Part shown: positions 1 to 12,800 of the stretch, one piece after another
How positions within the stretch are numbered: the stretch's first letter is position 1
Layout: each line of letters begins with the position of its first letter
Source: Atherinomorus stipes
Taxonomy: Eukaryota > Chordata > Actinopteri > Atheriniformes > Atherinidae
Direction of reading: 5' to 3'
Length of the DNA: 64,000 nucleotides
Assembly: GCA_023101725.1 (NCBI GenBank)
Contig: JALJCO010000064.1
Location: 124,001-188,000 of the forward strand
Position numbers and translations under genes: made by a program
Notes under the pieces: model-generated
The model's input: the letters and a program-made list of their open reading frames with translations, nothing else
Told to the model about the DNA's origin: nothing
The model's database searches: none

Positions 1-55
1 TCTGACTGCAGCTGCTTTAGCTGGGCCACAACTTCCGTCCTCTTCTCCCTGAGTG
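1..55 (-). CDS. eif3e: EIF3E coding exon 3 (truncated by window edge)
   Basis: It encodes [18 protein letters not shown] and continues outside the window. The acceptor reads tgcttttggcag|CACTC. Confidence 0.95.
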
Positions 56-1523
56 CTGCCAAAAGCAGGATAAAGAAAGACATTAGTTACAGCAACATCA
101 TAAACCAGCATGTACACAGTCCAGACCCCTGTAGTGAAAACGCAGTAAAACTAGGTTTACTGCTAAATCGATTCTGAATGGGGTGAGCCGTGTGCCATAG
201 CAGCCTTTAATGATGCCCATCAAGCAATATTGACTATATTACTCTGTGTTTTGTATGTAAAACTGTGTGTATCCAGAAAACAACACTTACTATGGGGAAT
301 TTCCTTGTCAGGAAAAAGGCTTCTGTACACATCCATGGCAAAGTCCACCATGTTTGTGTCACTGAGAAGGTCCAGTTTTCCATGAAGCAGCTCCTGCTCA
401 TTGTAGATCTAAACATGACGGCAAAAAGGAACCATGTTAGAAAGAATAACACATTAATCCCCATTTAAAATGTTTTTTTTTTTTTTTATCAAAGAGTGAT
501 ACACATTACCATTTTATGAAAACTACATGTTTCAATAACTTCTTTATATCAGATCAGCTCTTAACTAAAAAAAAAAAAAGCAGACAGATGGCTATCCCAA
601 ATAATCTATCCAATCTCTAAAATGAATAAGACGACTACATAAAAGGATGAGTTATAAGTTAATTGAATATAAGTACTGGAACCCCTACAGTATTTATGTA
701 CAATAATATGATGTAGCCTACACAAATATGTTTTTATTCAGCGGATATACAAACGGAAGAAGGGCGCTTTTCATGTCCAAATGAACTCCGGGGTTAGCAA
801 AAGTAAACAGATAAACTAAAAAATGTTCAATCTTCATGTGTTAGGTTAAACCGTGGGGGAAATAAACAATTTTCCAGCGTCACTGCCCCTTCGTGGGGGC
901 TTTTTGTCCTCAGATGTACATCTAAATAGGCGATAGCGTGGTTATAATGCACACTATTCATCTGTACGGAAGTACTGCTATTGTAAAACGAGCAACTCTG
1001 TAGAAACGCGGTACTATCACAGCAGAACCATGCCTTTCCAGGAGTTAAGCCAACTCCGACTAAGTGAAACTTCCGATACTGTCCCTTCAAATGTTCAGTC
1101 AACTCTTTCGGTTTAGACAAGTTCGGGGTGTCTTTAAGCCTACAAACGAACAATTTGAGATCTAATTGTTGTTTTCATAATTCACGTGTCTTGTCTCTAA
1201 AGTTCCGCTCCTTCAGCTCAAGTGTAGCCGCATGTAACGCGTCTCGTTAACTTTATTTTGACTGCAGGTTTCCACATTTCCGGTTAAACGGAGTACGGCT
1301 TTACACCTGGGAAGAAAGTGTGGCCAATTCCTCCGCGTGCTACAGCTTGCCAAACTGTTAAAAACCCACATTTTGTTCGCAACAAATAACGAGGAAATGT
1401 GACAAAATGTTAACGTGTTGATATTCTCTGTACCTCCTTGACAGACAGGAACTCCAGCAGAGGAAAAACGAGGTGACGGTCTAAAAAGTGAGCTATTTTA
1501 GTGGTGAGGTCGTACTCCGCCAT
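1..1523 (-). CDS. eif3e: EIF3E, eukaryotic translation initiation factor 3 subunit e (5' part; runs off left edge)
   Basis: This is the N-terminal part of eIF3 subunit e (INT6), a PCI-domain subunit of the cytoplasmic eIF3 complex that joins the 40S ribosome during translation initiation. Three coding exons read on the minus strand: 1523-1434 (30 codons, from [15 protein letters not shown] to LEFLSVKE), 408-291 (from [15 protein letters not shown] to PDKEIPH) and 55-1 (from [16 protein letters not shown] onward). All junctions are GT-AG: donors at 1433 and 290, acceptors ending at 409 and 56. The codon split between exons 2 and 3 joins as ACA (Thr). The match to vertebrate eIF3e as I know it is nearly residue for residue. 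The PCI domain and the C-terminus lie beyond the left edge. The start ATG sits in the context GCAAAGATGGCG. The neighbouring gene EMC2 is divergent, 12.4 kb away. Confidence 0.97.
291..408 (-). CDS. eif3e: EIF3E coding exon 2
   Basis: 118 nt. It begins IYNEQELL and ends in the first base of codon 70. The acceptor reads tgtttag|ATC and the donor CATA|gtaagtg. Splicing one base later (CATAG) would break the frame into exon 3, so the end at 291 is required. Confidence 0.96.
1434..1523 (-). CDS. eif3e: EIF3E coding exon 1
   Basis: Residues 1-30, ending in SVKE at phase 0. The donor reads GAG|gtacag. No upstream in-frame coding sequence is evident. Confidence 0.97.
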
Positions 1524-1532
1524 CTTTGCTCC

Positions 1533-1545
1533 GGGGAAAAGGAAG
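1533..1545 (-). promoter_or_regulatory. Candidate 5'TOP pyrimidine tract of EIF3E
   Basis: On the minus strand an uninterrupted 13-base pyrimidine run (CTTCCTTTTCCCC) ends nine bases before the start codon. eIF3e is usually listed among 5'TOP messages, whose transcripts begin with C plus a pyrimidine tract. If transcription starts at 1545, the leader is only 22 nt. The sequence is seen; the role is inferred. Confidence 0.4.
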
Positions 1546-3490
1546 TGGATGAGTGACGATGCAGCTGCGTACAGAGGGACTGACCAATCAGCGACGACCT
1601 CAGCATCCTCGATAAGCGCACGACGAAGAAAAGGGGGTGGTGTTGGGGGGAGGGGGGTCTTTATATTTATATGATGATGATGACTGTCAATATTTCAGTT
1701 TAAGCACTTTTATTAGTAGAGTAAAGAAAATTGAGCAACATTGTTTTGTGATATAGGCTACTGTCTATAATTAACCATAAAGTATATTTTATTTGCTAGA
1801 AAGCCTGTTAACACAGATCATGAGTCCCTGTTGTGGAGAAAATAACTTGGATTTCACAAACATTTTCACTTTTTCTTACAATTTTGTGTTTCATATTGGA
1901 GAGTGTGTATCATTTTTATCTACCTCACTGGTTTCTCTAACTTGTAAACCTTTCAGAATTTCTGTAATTTCTTTGCGGTCATGATGCAGTGAAACATTTC
2001 ATTTATAAAGAGGCATCCAAGTGAACATTTTGTTGAATGTGAAAACATAGGCTTTCCTCCAGACACCACCGATATTTCTCCTAAAAGCCTGTGTGTGACT
2101 TCTTTATGAGGCTGAAACCATTTGAGGGAAAATATAGTCACAATAAACCCCCACACACACGTCTCCTAAATCTGAATGAAAACATCCAGATCATTTCCAG
2201 TCATGTGAGTTTTCCAAATGGATGGAATGTCTACACTAAGCATCACACTTATTTTCCCTCGTTTCAGGAGCTGCCACATAAAGGTGACCATGTGTTGAAC
2301 ATACCCCGCTGACATCCGCCAATGTCAGCCACTAAATGGCCCATCTCTAATAGGTTTCTTTGCTACCGTGTTTTCTCAACAGCCACACTGCGCTGTCTTG
2401 TGTCCCCAAACAATCCCTCCCTTGTTAACGCAACCCTCTCTGTCTTTCACACTAACTGCTCTCTGCAGGCTGAAGGCAGGTAGAAATGAGTCATAAACAG
2501 ACACCACTCACCGTGGCCTGTTGCCGTTTTACTGGGTGCTTCTGACAGCAGGCTTTTACTCAGCGGCAGCCCACTTTGAAATGAGAAAAAGAAAAAAAAG
2601 ATTTTACTCTGCTGAAACCTTTTTTGTGTCGCCTGCTTCATTTGAGGAAAGGTTATGCATTAAAATGAGGCACATGTAATCATTTGGTCTGTTTGGTGAG
2701 GATGATTTATCATTGCGTCTATTGGATCACTGATTTGATTTAAGGAATTAAATGCTGCAGCCAGTTTGGCTGCCACTTAGTTAGCTTTATAATATCACAA
2801 TAATATACTTTGTTTTGCAGTTTTCTTAGCTAGTGCTGCTGCTTTCCCCCTATGTACTTGGTTTTCAATGTTTTGTACTTTTTTTTTTTTTTTTTTTTAC
2901 TTCTGACGCATTAATACTTATACAGCCAGGGAAATGAGAAATATGTACAGCTATATTGAGTCGTGTTGAAACATATGGAAATACAAAATATACAATAAGG
3001 AAACATTTTAGCATAATTCTAATATGCTTGAAAGTCTATTAAGCAAGAATATCTTTGTTGTTCAACTCAGTCTTAGCTCTCAGCTCTGGGCATTGAGAGC
3101 AGGTTCAGGTCTTTATTTTCATGTAAAAGAAGTAGCTACAGAACAGTCAACTACCAAGAAAAGAAAAGAAAGAATGAAAAGGAATACATTAAAAATTAAA
3201 GAGGCTGTGCACTTGTGTTGCTTGCTCGTTGGTTTGTGGCATAAACAAAAACAATTTGGTATAAAATTAAAAATGAAATAAAAACAGGGTTTCAGTGGTA
3301 ACATTCATTCAACTCAATTACTAAATGGGTTTCCAAACTGTCTCCAAGAGTCCCAGTACTTATCAAACCTATTTTGTTCAAGTCTCATAACATGTCAATT
3401 TTTTCCATTACACAAATTCCATGGACAACACTAATCCGGTATTCAAAAATGGGAGCTTTATTGGTAAGCTATTTCCTTGTAATGGCTTTC
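1546..3490. other. Intergenic, no gene seen
   Basis: AT-rich sequence with a short GAT run near 1670 and a poly-T at 2880-2898. No coding or repeat family recognised. Confidence 0.5.
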
Positions 3491-3529
3491 TACCTTAATA
3501 TTTGTCATACATTCCACTAACTGGGAAGA

Positions 3530-4003
3530 TATAGTTAAAAATGGGCCATGCCGTTTCGGTTCCTGCTTTCACTGGCTGCCGGTCCATAGAGAATGACTTT
3601 AAGTTCTGGCTGGTATAAAGCTTGAATGGTTTAGGCCAAATCATAGTGCCTCTTGACCCAGTATGACCTACAAGACCCCTCAGGTCATCTGGTCTGGCCT
3701 TTTTCAGTTCCAGAGTCAGAACAGACATGGAGAAGCTGCGTTCAGCTTTGCTCCATGTCTGGAACAAACTCAGAAAGTCTCAGATCAGCTGAAACACTTG
3801 TTTTTTAATAGGCTGAGCCCACCTGTTCTCAGCTGCTTTTCGTGATTTTTTAAAAGTTAATCCGCACGTCTGTTTCTCTTTTTTTATGCTTTTTTTTGAA
3901 TCATGCTTCTATTGTTTTTTTCCTCTCCCTTTTGCTTTTGTTTTTGTGCCTTGATTGTTGTCATGATGTGCTTCAATACTTGCCTTGCCTTGCCTTGCCT
4001 TGC
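3530..4003 (+). mobile_element. LINE (L2-like) 3' fragment with TTGCC tail
   Basis: Broken frames resemble the region after the reverse transcriptase of fish L2-type LINEs: a HWLPVHRR-like start, an LRSS-like centre and an LHVWNKL-like end. A T-rich tail closes in about five tandem TTGCC units at 3978-4003. Frameshifts and stops show it is dead. Confidence 0.6.
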
Positions 4004-4913
4004 CTAAAAGTCATGTGAGTTATTTCAATCACTTTTTCTGCACTATTTATTTATTTATTTATTTACAAATTATATAGCAACAATAGTTTATGGTTAAAAC
4101 ATGAAATAATGGGATAGCAAACACTGCTGGTATTGCCCAAACTAAATAAAACAGATACCTCAGAAAGGTTTTTTTTTTTTCACACACATTTCTATTAAGA
4201 TCAATCATAGGAAATTGCTCTACCACATGGTATTTAAAGGGAAGCAGGTATAAATTCTACAATGTATGGACAGACTTTATGTGACTTGCTTCTGGTGCTG
4301 CATAAGTACATCAAACAAAGAGTTTTTGCTGCATTTACCACTGGATGTAATAACACTTGTTCACGCATACAGTCTCTGCTTGCCTTTCATACATACTTTA
4401 TCTGTGGAACACATGCATGAGTGACTTTGGGCTCAGGAGCAAACATCAAACCAACCAACAAATGAGTAGTCAAATGAGGGCAGGGATGGTAAATGTCATC
4501 AAAAGAAATACCTTCACCTGCCAAATATTCAGGTCTAATCCTGAAACAAGCTATTCTTTTCCCCCTTTTTAATTGAATTCACTTCACTGTACAAAACATC
4601 CAAGAGAAAGAGTGACTTTTTTTCCTTTCACCCCCACAAGCCTTACCCCATCCCACCCCTTTCTAAACCATTGAAGCCAAAATAATGCAAGCTTGGGACA
4701 ACCCCAGAATCTTTGATATTGGCTGACATTGCTACCCCCACACTATTTCCAGCAGGATGGGTCTTTCCCCCTGGATATCCTCTGATGGAACCGTGTTCTC
4801 CCAAACAAACTCCCTCCAAAACAGAGGCATCTCACAGTGTGAAACCTTCATCCTTTTCCCATTTCTCTTTAACATATTGTGTCTGAAACAACCTTATCTT
4901 TTATGCTAGTGGC

Positions 4914-5212
4914 ACCGGGCCCCACCCAGCAAAATCTGGTTGAAAAGACGTTGAAAAGACATCATGTCCATCCATTGAAAACGTTGAAACAACGTTTTGA
5001 TTTGGTTGAAAAGTGAAATGTGGAAAGCCGTCTTTTTCAGGACGTTGAAAATATGTTTTTTGATTACTTTTCAACGTCTAATTTTGGGCTGAATTTGGCT
5101 GTGACAGACCGACCAGATTTAGCCAAAAAAACAACGTTGAAATGACGTCTTGTGTTTGGTGGGCTACCAGACGTCATTTCAACGTTGTTATCTGGTCAGT
5201 CCGTCATAGTCA
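4914..5212. mobile_element. Fold-back miniature element with GTTGAAA repeats
   Basis: Many GTTGAAA or TTTCAAC motifs end in a hairpin with perfect 20-bp arms (5131-5150 and 5169-5188) around an 18-base loop. Pairing continues outward through GACCAGAT / ATCTGGTC. It is a non-autonomous DNA element of unassigned family. Confidence 0.55.
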
Positions 5213-5589
5213 TTAATACATTTTAAATATAGTATATCATTATTCAAAATTGTGTAAAATTTCAAGTTAAATCCAGAGATTAAATAAAACATGGGGAGGA
5301 TCTTGCCTTTGTGCAGCTGAGTTGTCCTCATGACCCCAGCCCCTCTTATACATAGGAAACCTCTGTGTCCTTCATAACTAAATTTACCACAAAATTATCC
5401 AAACCTAGTAATTACTCCACCATAAAACATAAATATGTGCATTGTATTGTCTAATTACAGAGAAACATGAGTTGTGCGTCATGCAATAATACTTATTACA
5501 CAATATTAAACTGGGAAGCAGCTGGAAATGTTTTCACGGGTGCAGGTGAGGCCAATAAGTTCAGATGCATGAGATAAAAAAGTCCAGCC

Positions 5590-6395
5590 CTCTTCACTCT
5601 TTTCACCCATGACTGCTCTTCCATCCGCTGCACTAACACGGTCATGAAGTTTGCGGATGACACCACTTAGTGAGTCTCATTACAGACAATAACAAAACAG
5701 AGAGGAGTTTCTTCAGCTGATGGAGTGGTGTTCGGAGAACAGCCTTATCCTGAACACCAGCCAGAGGGAGCTCATAGTGAACTACAGTAGAACCAGGAGG
5801 ACAGAGCAGGAGAGACAGCAGTCGTAGCGTCCTCTGTCTGGGAATGACTGGGTGGTATGGTGACTGCACAGCAAAGGACAGGAAACACTTCGCCCAGGTG
5901 GTGAGCACAGCTCAAGACATTGTGGGAAGATTTCCTCAAGATCTGGATCCAGTTTATCTTGTCCAGAAGAAGGCCATGGTGCCATTGACTGTATGTGGCG
6001 CTTCCTTCAAGCAAGAGATACATAAACATACGGGCGAAGACAAGCAGACTGAGGCACAGCTTTTTCCCCAGAGCTGTGAAATCTGTCTCACCACCATTTC
6101 TCCAAAACTCATCCACTAATACACGCTGTCCTCCACCTGAATATTTTCTGATTGTCGTAAGATGTCATTTGTGTCATGGTCGTCTCTGCTGCAGCTTAAC
6201 TGTATACTTGCACACTCCTTTTTAATTGATTCTCTTTACATTTCTGTTTTTTTTTCACTTTTTTAAAGTTTGTTTTTAACTTAGTATTTCACTATTTCAT
6301 GTTGAGAGTTCATAATTTAATTCTTACAGTGTGTATTCAACTTTAATATGAGATCTACTGAAAAAAGTTTCATGATGATAAAGATTTTTTGAATC
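5590..6395 (+). mobile_element. LINE (CR1/Rex1-like) reverse-transcriptase 3' fragment
   Basis: A FADDTT motif (reverse transcriptase active site) near 5650 is followed by a RKHFAQVVSTAQDI-like segment and, in another frame, SSKRYINIRAKTSRLRHSFF at about 6005-6064. That last segment is typical of the C-terminus of CR1/Rex-type LINEs. It closes with an ATGATGATAAAG-like tail. Several frameshifts are present. Confidence 0.7.
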
Positions 6396-6950
6396 TAGAA
6401 TAAGAGAGGTTTACAGGGAACTGTGTCATGAGTCCACACAAACTCACAGAAATCTGCCGCCTGGATGTTTGAATTTCGGTAAAAACCTATCTAATGGTGG
6501 TAGCTTGCAAAGATTGCAGTACATTTAAAACAAGACTAAAGTGCGATATAATATAGAATTGTTTTTAAAACGCGATAAAATACTGAAAATGCATAAGCAT
6601 TGTAAATTAGAACTTATGGCAGAGCTGTTGCACTGATTACTTCAGATTTAGATATTTCTTTCAAACAGGGGTGTTTTATATAGACTTTTTTTTTTTTTTT
6701 ACCGATATCTGATATATCGATATTGTCCAACTCTTAATTTCCAATATCAACCTATACCGATCTATGCAGACAATTGTGAGGTTGTATCTCTCATACTTTG
6801 AGAGATACAACTATATTGTACTCCGAGAACAAAGGTCTCACAACAGTCATTACTCAGCCAGAGGAGTTCATTTTGGACATATGGCTGCCATATATCAGAT
6901 ACTAACAGGTGTTAGCCCACATGGCTAATTATAATGGCATTGATAACTTA

Positions 6951-7418
6951 AGCCCCGTTTCCACCAGCGGGTCTGGGTCGGGTCGGGCCGGATCGGTCCA
7001 CGTTTTTTTGCGTCTCCACAGATAAAAACTGGGACGGGTACCCTTATATCCGACCCGACCCGGCCTACTTTTTTGGCACCCTTCGGTAGGGGTACTGATC
7101 TAACCGATCCGGACCAAAGAGGTGGAGCTAACACAAAGCAATACATTGATTTGTTGAAAAATCTCACTTCCCGCGTGACCAAGCGTAAAAACAAAGCTGG
7201 GGTGACTTCTCTTTTGTTTCTGTCATGTGTGGCGCGGTGTTTTGGTTAAACGGCGCTGCATGGCGATGATGTCACGCGATCACGTAGCAGTGCTGTCCAG
7301 CGCCTCCAGAGTAAAGGTACAGGTTGCTGTGGGGACGCAGCGTGAAATCAACACATCCGTACCAAAACCCACCCGATCCAGCCTGGCCCGACCCAGACCC
7401 GCGGGTGGAAACGGGGCT
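6951..7418. mobile_element. Non-autonomous PIF/Harbinger-like element
   Basis: 468 bp with GC-rich inverted termini of about 46 bp (AGCCCCGTTTCCACC... and its complement). It is flanked by TTA at 6948-6950 and 7419-7421. A three-base TWA duplication is the mark of PIF/Harbinger elements. No transposase is inside. Confidence 0.7.
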
Positions 7419-7439
7419 TTAGTAACAACTTAAAACCAG

Positions 7440-9140
7440 ACATAAGCAGCTTCAAAGCAAATCAGTCTGTAGCAGCAGCAGCTGCACCGTAGTCACATTA
7501 CTCTAAAAGGAATGCTGGGAAATGAAGTTCTTCCAGAGTAACAGGGACTTTTCTACATGCTTGACCAATGTTCGTGGAATGAGATCTCACAAGATTTTTT
7601 TTTAGGTAAAATACTGGTCTGACAAAAGTGATGCAGATATTTTCCGATATCACATTTTAATGCCAATACCGGCACTAAACAGCTTGAAAGTAGAGATGTC
7701 CTATAATTTTGATATTATCAGACATCTCTATGTTTAAGCTGTTAAATGAGTAAAAAAAAAAAAAAAAAGAAATTAATTATCGAAACATTTTCATATGAAA
7801 TTAAACTATCTCATGTAGTTATATAGTCAGTGGAATGTATCCTCACAAAATTATTCAACTTCAAAGTAGCAAATTACAATACAGTCAAAATCTGGACACA
7901 TCTGCCCATTCAGTTTGAGTGAGTATTGAAACTTTTGACTGGTACTTTATTTTGATGGGCAGATACAATATCAGCTGGTAAGCAAACTGCCTGTTTAAAG
8001 CCTCAGTTTCAGCATGTTGTTACCATTTTTCTGGTGCCAGTATTTCGCCATATTTGGGCAAGAAGACAGAGCTGGACAATTGTACCTTAAGCCTAATTGA
8101 ATTAAAAGATTTTAAGGAAGTTGATAATGCAAAGAATCAATCTTTAGAAAGATCACCAGTAAATGTACTTTTAGTCTAGCTTGTCATTCTAATGACATTT
8201 TTCAAAAGTCTATTTTAGGACAGGACTGATGCCCTTTCATAGCACAATGTGTCCTGTGTGTAAGCTAAAAGGTGGAATGAAAGGTTGATGTTGATCGTCT
8301 GCTGATATGCTTCTAAGTCAGCAATGAAGGAAACCACCGAGGAGAAAGAATATGGAAATGTCCTCTTTAAGCCACAATAAGAAGGGATGGATATTTTGAT
8401 GGGAAAAATATGGACAAATTTGACATATTTTAAAGGATTTTATTAAACTGAATTAAAATCTTTCATGATGATTTATTAATTCCAAAGATCAAAATTTTCT
8501 AGCAGCATAAATAGCTAATGAGTATAGTCATTATAAGATAAGTTATTTAGTAAATTTACTGCTGTATGCAAGAATGACCTCCTCTGTTCTTTGTTGCAAG
8601 CAGCATTTACACAGAAGAAACGCTTTCAACAATTGCATTCAATATTGCATCAGGCAAAAGATCAGATACTATTAGTTCAGTTATTTGAATAGCACCTTAG
8701 TTACTGTCGAAAAAGTTTAACTCACTTCATCTTTTAATCACAAGTTTTGCTAATGAAACGACGCAATAGACCTTCATTGAAATGCCCACTTTACTCAGCA
8801 TAGATCATTGTTTAATCACAGTGTGGAGGATACAGTGTTTTCCAGTACAGGGAGCTGCGTCTGTAACATTCTTCTCTGCAAAATCAGCTCTAAGAACTTG
8901 AGAGCGTTCCCCAGTTAGTTGAATGTGAATTAGGTGCATTTATAAGCCAATCTATAGTGTTTCACTTTCAGGTTCATCCACATCAGCAATAGGATAAACT
9001 TTCTGATATGATTAGTTTTGTATGTAGACAGCAAAAAAAAAAAAGAAGAAAAAAATTTTCCTTCTTACATTTCTAAAAACAAAACACATTTAAAAGCATT
9101 TGAGGATAATACTCTTAACACTTCATGGAAACAAACTATC
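7440..9140. other. Intergenic, no gene seen
   Basis: AT-rich. At 7610-7740 there is a TCTGATA/TATCAGA-containing piece of a further degraded repeat. Nothing coding recognised. Confidence 0.4.
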
Positions 9141-9144
9141 TCAC

Positions 9145-9590
9145 AAATGCTAACCCCCAAAATGGCTAAATTTATGTTTTTATCACATTAAAAGGAAAGT
9201 TTTTTAAATATGTTTTTATACTCCAAGCAAGAATTAAGCAAAGGTAGGAACAAAATGGCTAAATTCATGCTTTGATATCCAGTGTTAGCAATAAATAAGC
9301 AATTTCAATTATTTTTATTGTTGTATAAATGTTTTGGAACTTCTGCTGCCTCTTGACCAGGACTCCCTTTAAAAAGAGGTTTTTAATCTCAGTGGGACTT
9401 TCTTAGGGAAATACAGGTTAAATCAAATAAAAACAAAAGGGGAAAAAATGGCTAAATTTGTAATTTTTTACTCTAAGTTAGCATGAATTATGCAAAGGAA
9501 AAAACAAATTGGCTAAATTTATGTTTCTATACTCCATATTAGCTAAAAATAAGCAAAGGAAGAAACAAAAATGGCTTAATTTGTGTTTCT
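9145..9590 (+). repeat. Degenerate tandem repeat, AAATGGCTAAATTTATG unit
   Basis: At least five imperfect copies of a unit containing AAATGGCTAAATTTATGTTT, mostly followed by a TAGCAATAAATAAGCAAAGG-like part, at about 9160, 9252, 9447, 9510 and 9570. Confidence 0.6.
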
Positions 9591-9600
9591 TTGTGTGTCC

Positions 9601-9637
9601 TTGGACAGATGTACCTAATAAAGTGGCTGGTGAGTAT
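9601..9637. mobile_element. Terminal fragment of a fish miniature element
   Basis: GTACCTAATAAAGTGGCTGG matches a terminus (CCGGCCACTTTATTAGGTAC type) that I know from many fish repeats. Only one end is present. Confidence 0.4.
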
Positions 9638-9645
9638 ACATATAC

Positions 9646-9678
<33 letters not shown>
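9638..9678. repeat. (TACA)n/(TA)n microsatellite
   Basis: Simple alternating purine-pyrimidine tract. Confidence 0.9.
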
Positions 9679-9679
<1 letters not shown>

Positions 9680-9850
9680 TGCAAATAAACTCTTCATTTA
9701 CTTTTTGAATATTTTCACCAATTCAAGCTCACATGAAGTAGATGGTTTTAATGATGTTAAATGAAGATAGGAGGTTTGTACCCAACAGCGACGAAAGCAG
9801 TTAACTCAGTTTTTTCACAATGGTGTTTGTCTGTTTTTGCAAACGAACTT
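9679..9850 (+). repeat. Partial copy of the 57.2-58.6 kb repeat family
   Basis: About 170 bases align with 57567-57735 at roughly 85-90% identity. They cover that element's loop and right hairpin arm. Confidence 0.75.
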
Positions 9851-9859
9851 TCATATATA

Positions 9860-12800
9860 TAAATATATGTGTTTGTGTGTGTTAATGTGTGTAAAGTATA
9901 TTATAATTATTATTAAGACTTTTGGTATTCTGGTCATCTTTTAGGTCCCAGGCTGGCTGGAAGGGGTGTGACTTCTGTCCTCCTTATAGACTGGCTTTGT
10001 TTTTGTGATTGGTTTGTCTTGTTGCAGCACCTGTTAGGGCCCATACATTCAATTGAGAATTATCTGACAAAGTACATAAATCAAATTTAGAACTTATTTA
10101 AGTTAGCCACCAGGTGTAGCTTCATGAAAGTAACATCAATTTTATCAGGTCATTCCTGGCTAGAAAGTTACCTAAAGAAAGAAAGTTACCTAACTAATCC
10201 ATTGAAACACATTTAATCCACCTTAACAGTATCCTGCAAATGTTTCTGGATCTGTTTAATCTCCTGCTGAGGTGCTTCACCATTCACCGGACTAAAGGAT
10301 CACTTGTTCCTAGGAATAACCATATAGACATCCAGGGAGGTGGATAAAAAGGTTTAGGCTAAAGGCTTTTTTAAAACTTAAAGCAAAGCCAATAAAAGTG
10401 GAGTAAATATAAACAGTCATCCACCATTTGTAACTCTGTAAATCAAAGCATGTGTGTGTTTTTGTAAGATGACGCAGTTGCCGGCGGTGATGGCCTGGAC
10501 CACACATGACATCCAGGTTCAATACTGGGATGCTGTCAGACACAGCAATGCATTTCTGCATGCACAACAGTTATCCATCATTCTACGTGTTTGCCTTGCA
10601 GAAAATACTCCTTGGCCTTAATGGGATAAACTCAAAGGGCGCTGAAGTGATGGGCCAAATATTCCATGAAAAACCTCAGCTCTCCCGTTCCCTGAAAGCT
10701 TTCTTGGTCAACAAATGAATCCAAGAGAGGGAGAGGAGATGACACTGCCAAAGACACACACCACTGGCCTTGTGCTAATATCTGTCAAAGTATAAATCAA
10801 TAGGATCTGAAGACAAATGACTGGGCACTGAATGCTGCACAGCCCAGCATCCCTCCTCTGAGTCTGAATTCCAGCATCTCATATGAATTTCAATGATTCC
10901 TCTGTAAACTTTTTAGATATGCATCACCTCACTCTGACTGCATGTCAGGTTATAAATCAGCAGCCCACACTCCTGATTCAGCGCCCAGTGCTGACTTCAG
11001 CACTGTCCCACTCGATGGCAGTAGGATGGAGGTTATCGACCAGGTCTAGGCGGGTGAAAACAATACAAATTCCTTTTGAGGACCCATGGAAGCACATGTG
11101 TGCAACACATGTCCACCACACAAACAAGGAATGACTTGTTCTCATACAGCAGCAATATCACTTAAGTCACATAGTTGATCAATATTTGACCCCTCTTATC
11201 CTTCCTCAACAAGCTCTGCTCCAAAGTTTTCTCTTCTTGTTATGCACAGTTTCAATTTTGCTCTGTAATTTACTTGGAAAGCACAACATTAGAGAGAATA
11301 TTGTGTTATCTCGAAATCTGCGGTCTCAAATATTCTTACCAGAGGAGAAATCTGATAACTCCAGACTATGTTGTACGGTTGCCGTCCTCTACACCACGGG
11401 GGATTGCATGTAAATGCACTTCTTCCTGTTCATTTTCACTATCTTTAATATCTGCTGGTGTGTGGATTTGTGCAGCTAAGTTGAGGTTTCTAAACGAATC
11501 TTACAACTCATACCCAAAAAGAGGTTTTTGAGGTGAAATATATTCGAAGTTGCACAGGGGAAAAAAAAAGCTGTTGGAATGAATTAACCCCACTAGTTGC
11601 CGCAATTTACGATGAAAATTATGTGATTCTTGGACTCATCTGAGAAAAAAAAAAAAAAGTCCAATATTTTACTCAGAGTTGTCAAAATTGTGGTGTTGCA
11701 GCCAAATCTTCTCTTAAGAATCAGAGCCTCTTTTTAATAAGACTGCATGACGGTTGTATAAGCTGAGGCTCAGATGTAAATTCTTTGGATATTACTTTTT
11801 TTGTTTGTCTTTTTATTATACATTCCAAGAGGAGGAAATCACTGTGTTCATTTAGGATTCTGTTCGTAGAAGCATCAAGAGCTTGTGGAGATTGCTTCTT
11901 ATGAATAATGCGCATCACCTGTAGTTTGTACCAAAGTCTGTTGGTGGTAATCTTATGCATTGCAATGCACAATTCTTCTACAAATTTGCAAAGGGACGGT
12001 TGTGCATTAAATGCTATCAAGCAAAGCATAAGATAGAACATGTTGTACTTGTCCCATCCCCAATAAGCAATCAAGCTGTGACGTTTCAGGGGAGCAATGC
12101 ATCCTCAGCTTTGAGCTGTTTGAATACCGTCAGTTACCAGCAGGTTGCTGCTCTGACATGAGCTTTAATACTGTTCTTGGCAGCAAAACCATGCAAGTGA
12201 AGAGCAATAGAGTGTGGAAGCCTTATTGTGAAGTGCCACAATTTCTCACTTGAGGCCTCTCTGTCAGGATATGGGTGAGGTAGAGGGAACTCATCACAGT
12301 CGAAGCGTGCTGAAGTCATCCGTGTGGAAGTCATTTTGCTCAGACAGGAGACCTAATCAGATTTCAAAGTCAACACAGTGCTGCCGACTGTAGAAGGCTG
12401 TTTTCAAGCATTGCCGTTAATTGCATCTGTCTTCATTTTCCGCAACTGACCGTACAACACCAATGAAACAGAAATCTGGATGGAACAAGAACTATTTCAA
12501 AACCGCAGAGAGCACCTCAGCGTTACCTCAGGCTTTGCTCTGTAGCTGTTCATTTTAGAGATTGCCAACTCTGATTGCTTCTGTCAGAAATCAAAATATA
12601 ATTTCCGTGAAGTGTTTCTGCTGGAATTTTTATTTTTTTCTTCATGCATGGAGACTGAAAAGGAAAATACATTTATATATATGTGCTTGTCCTGCATGCC
12701 ATATGTGGGGGCTTCCAGAGCATGGAAACCTACGTAAGCACCAGTCAAGTAGCACAATTTGGGTTTTCAGACGACTGCAATTGATCTGCCATATTGTGAC

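Noticed and set aside
827..1153. 108-codon minus-strand frame in EIF3E intron 1
   Set aside because: No homology recognised, and the known EIF3E exons lie on either side of it with correct splice sites and continuous protein.
5772..6116. Minus-strand frames of 67-114 codons
   Set aside because: They are antisense shadows of a plus-strand LINE fragment with reverse-transcriptase motifs.
9638..9684. Short peptide frames across TA/TACA repeats
   Set aside because: Low-complexity Tyr/Ile repeats produced by the microsatellite.
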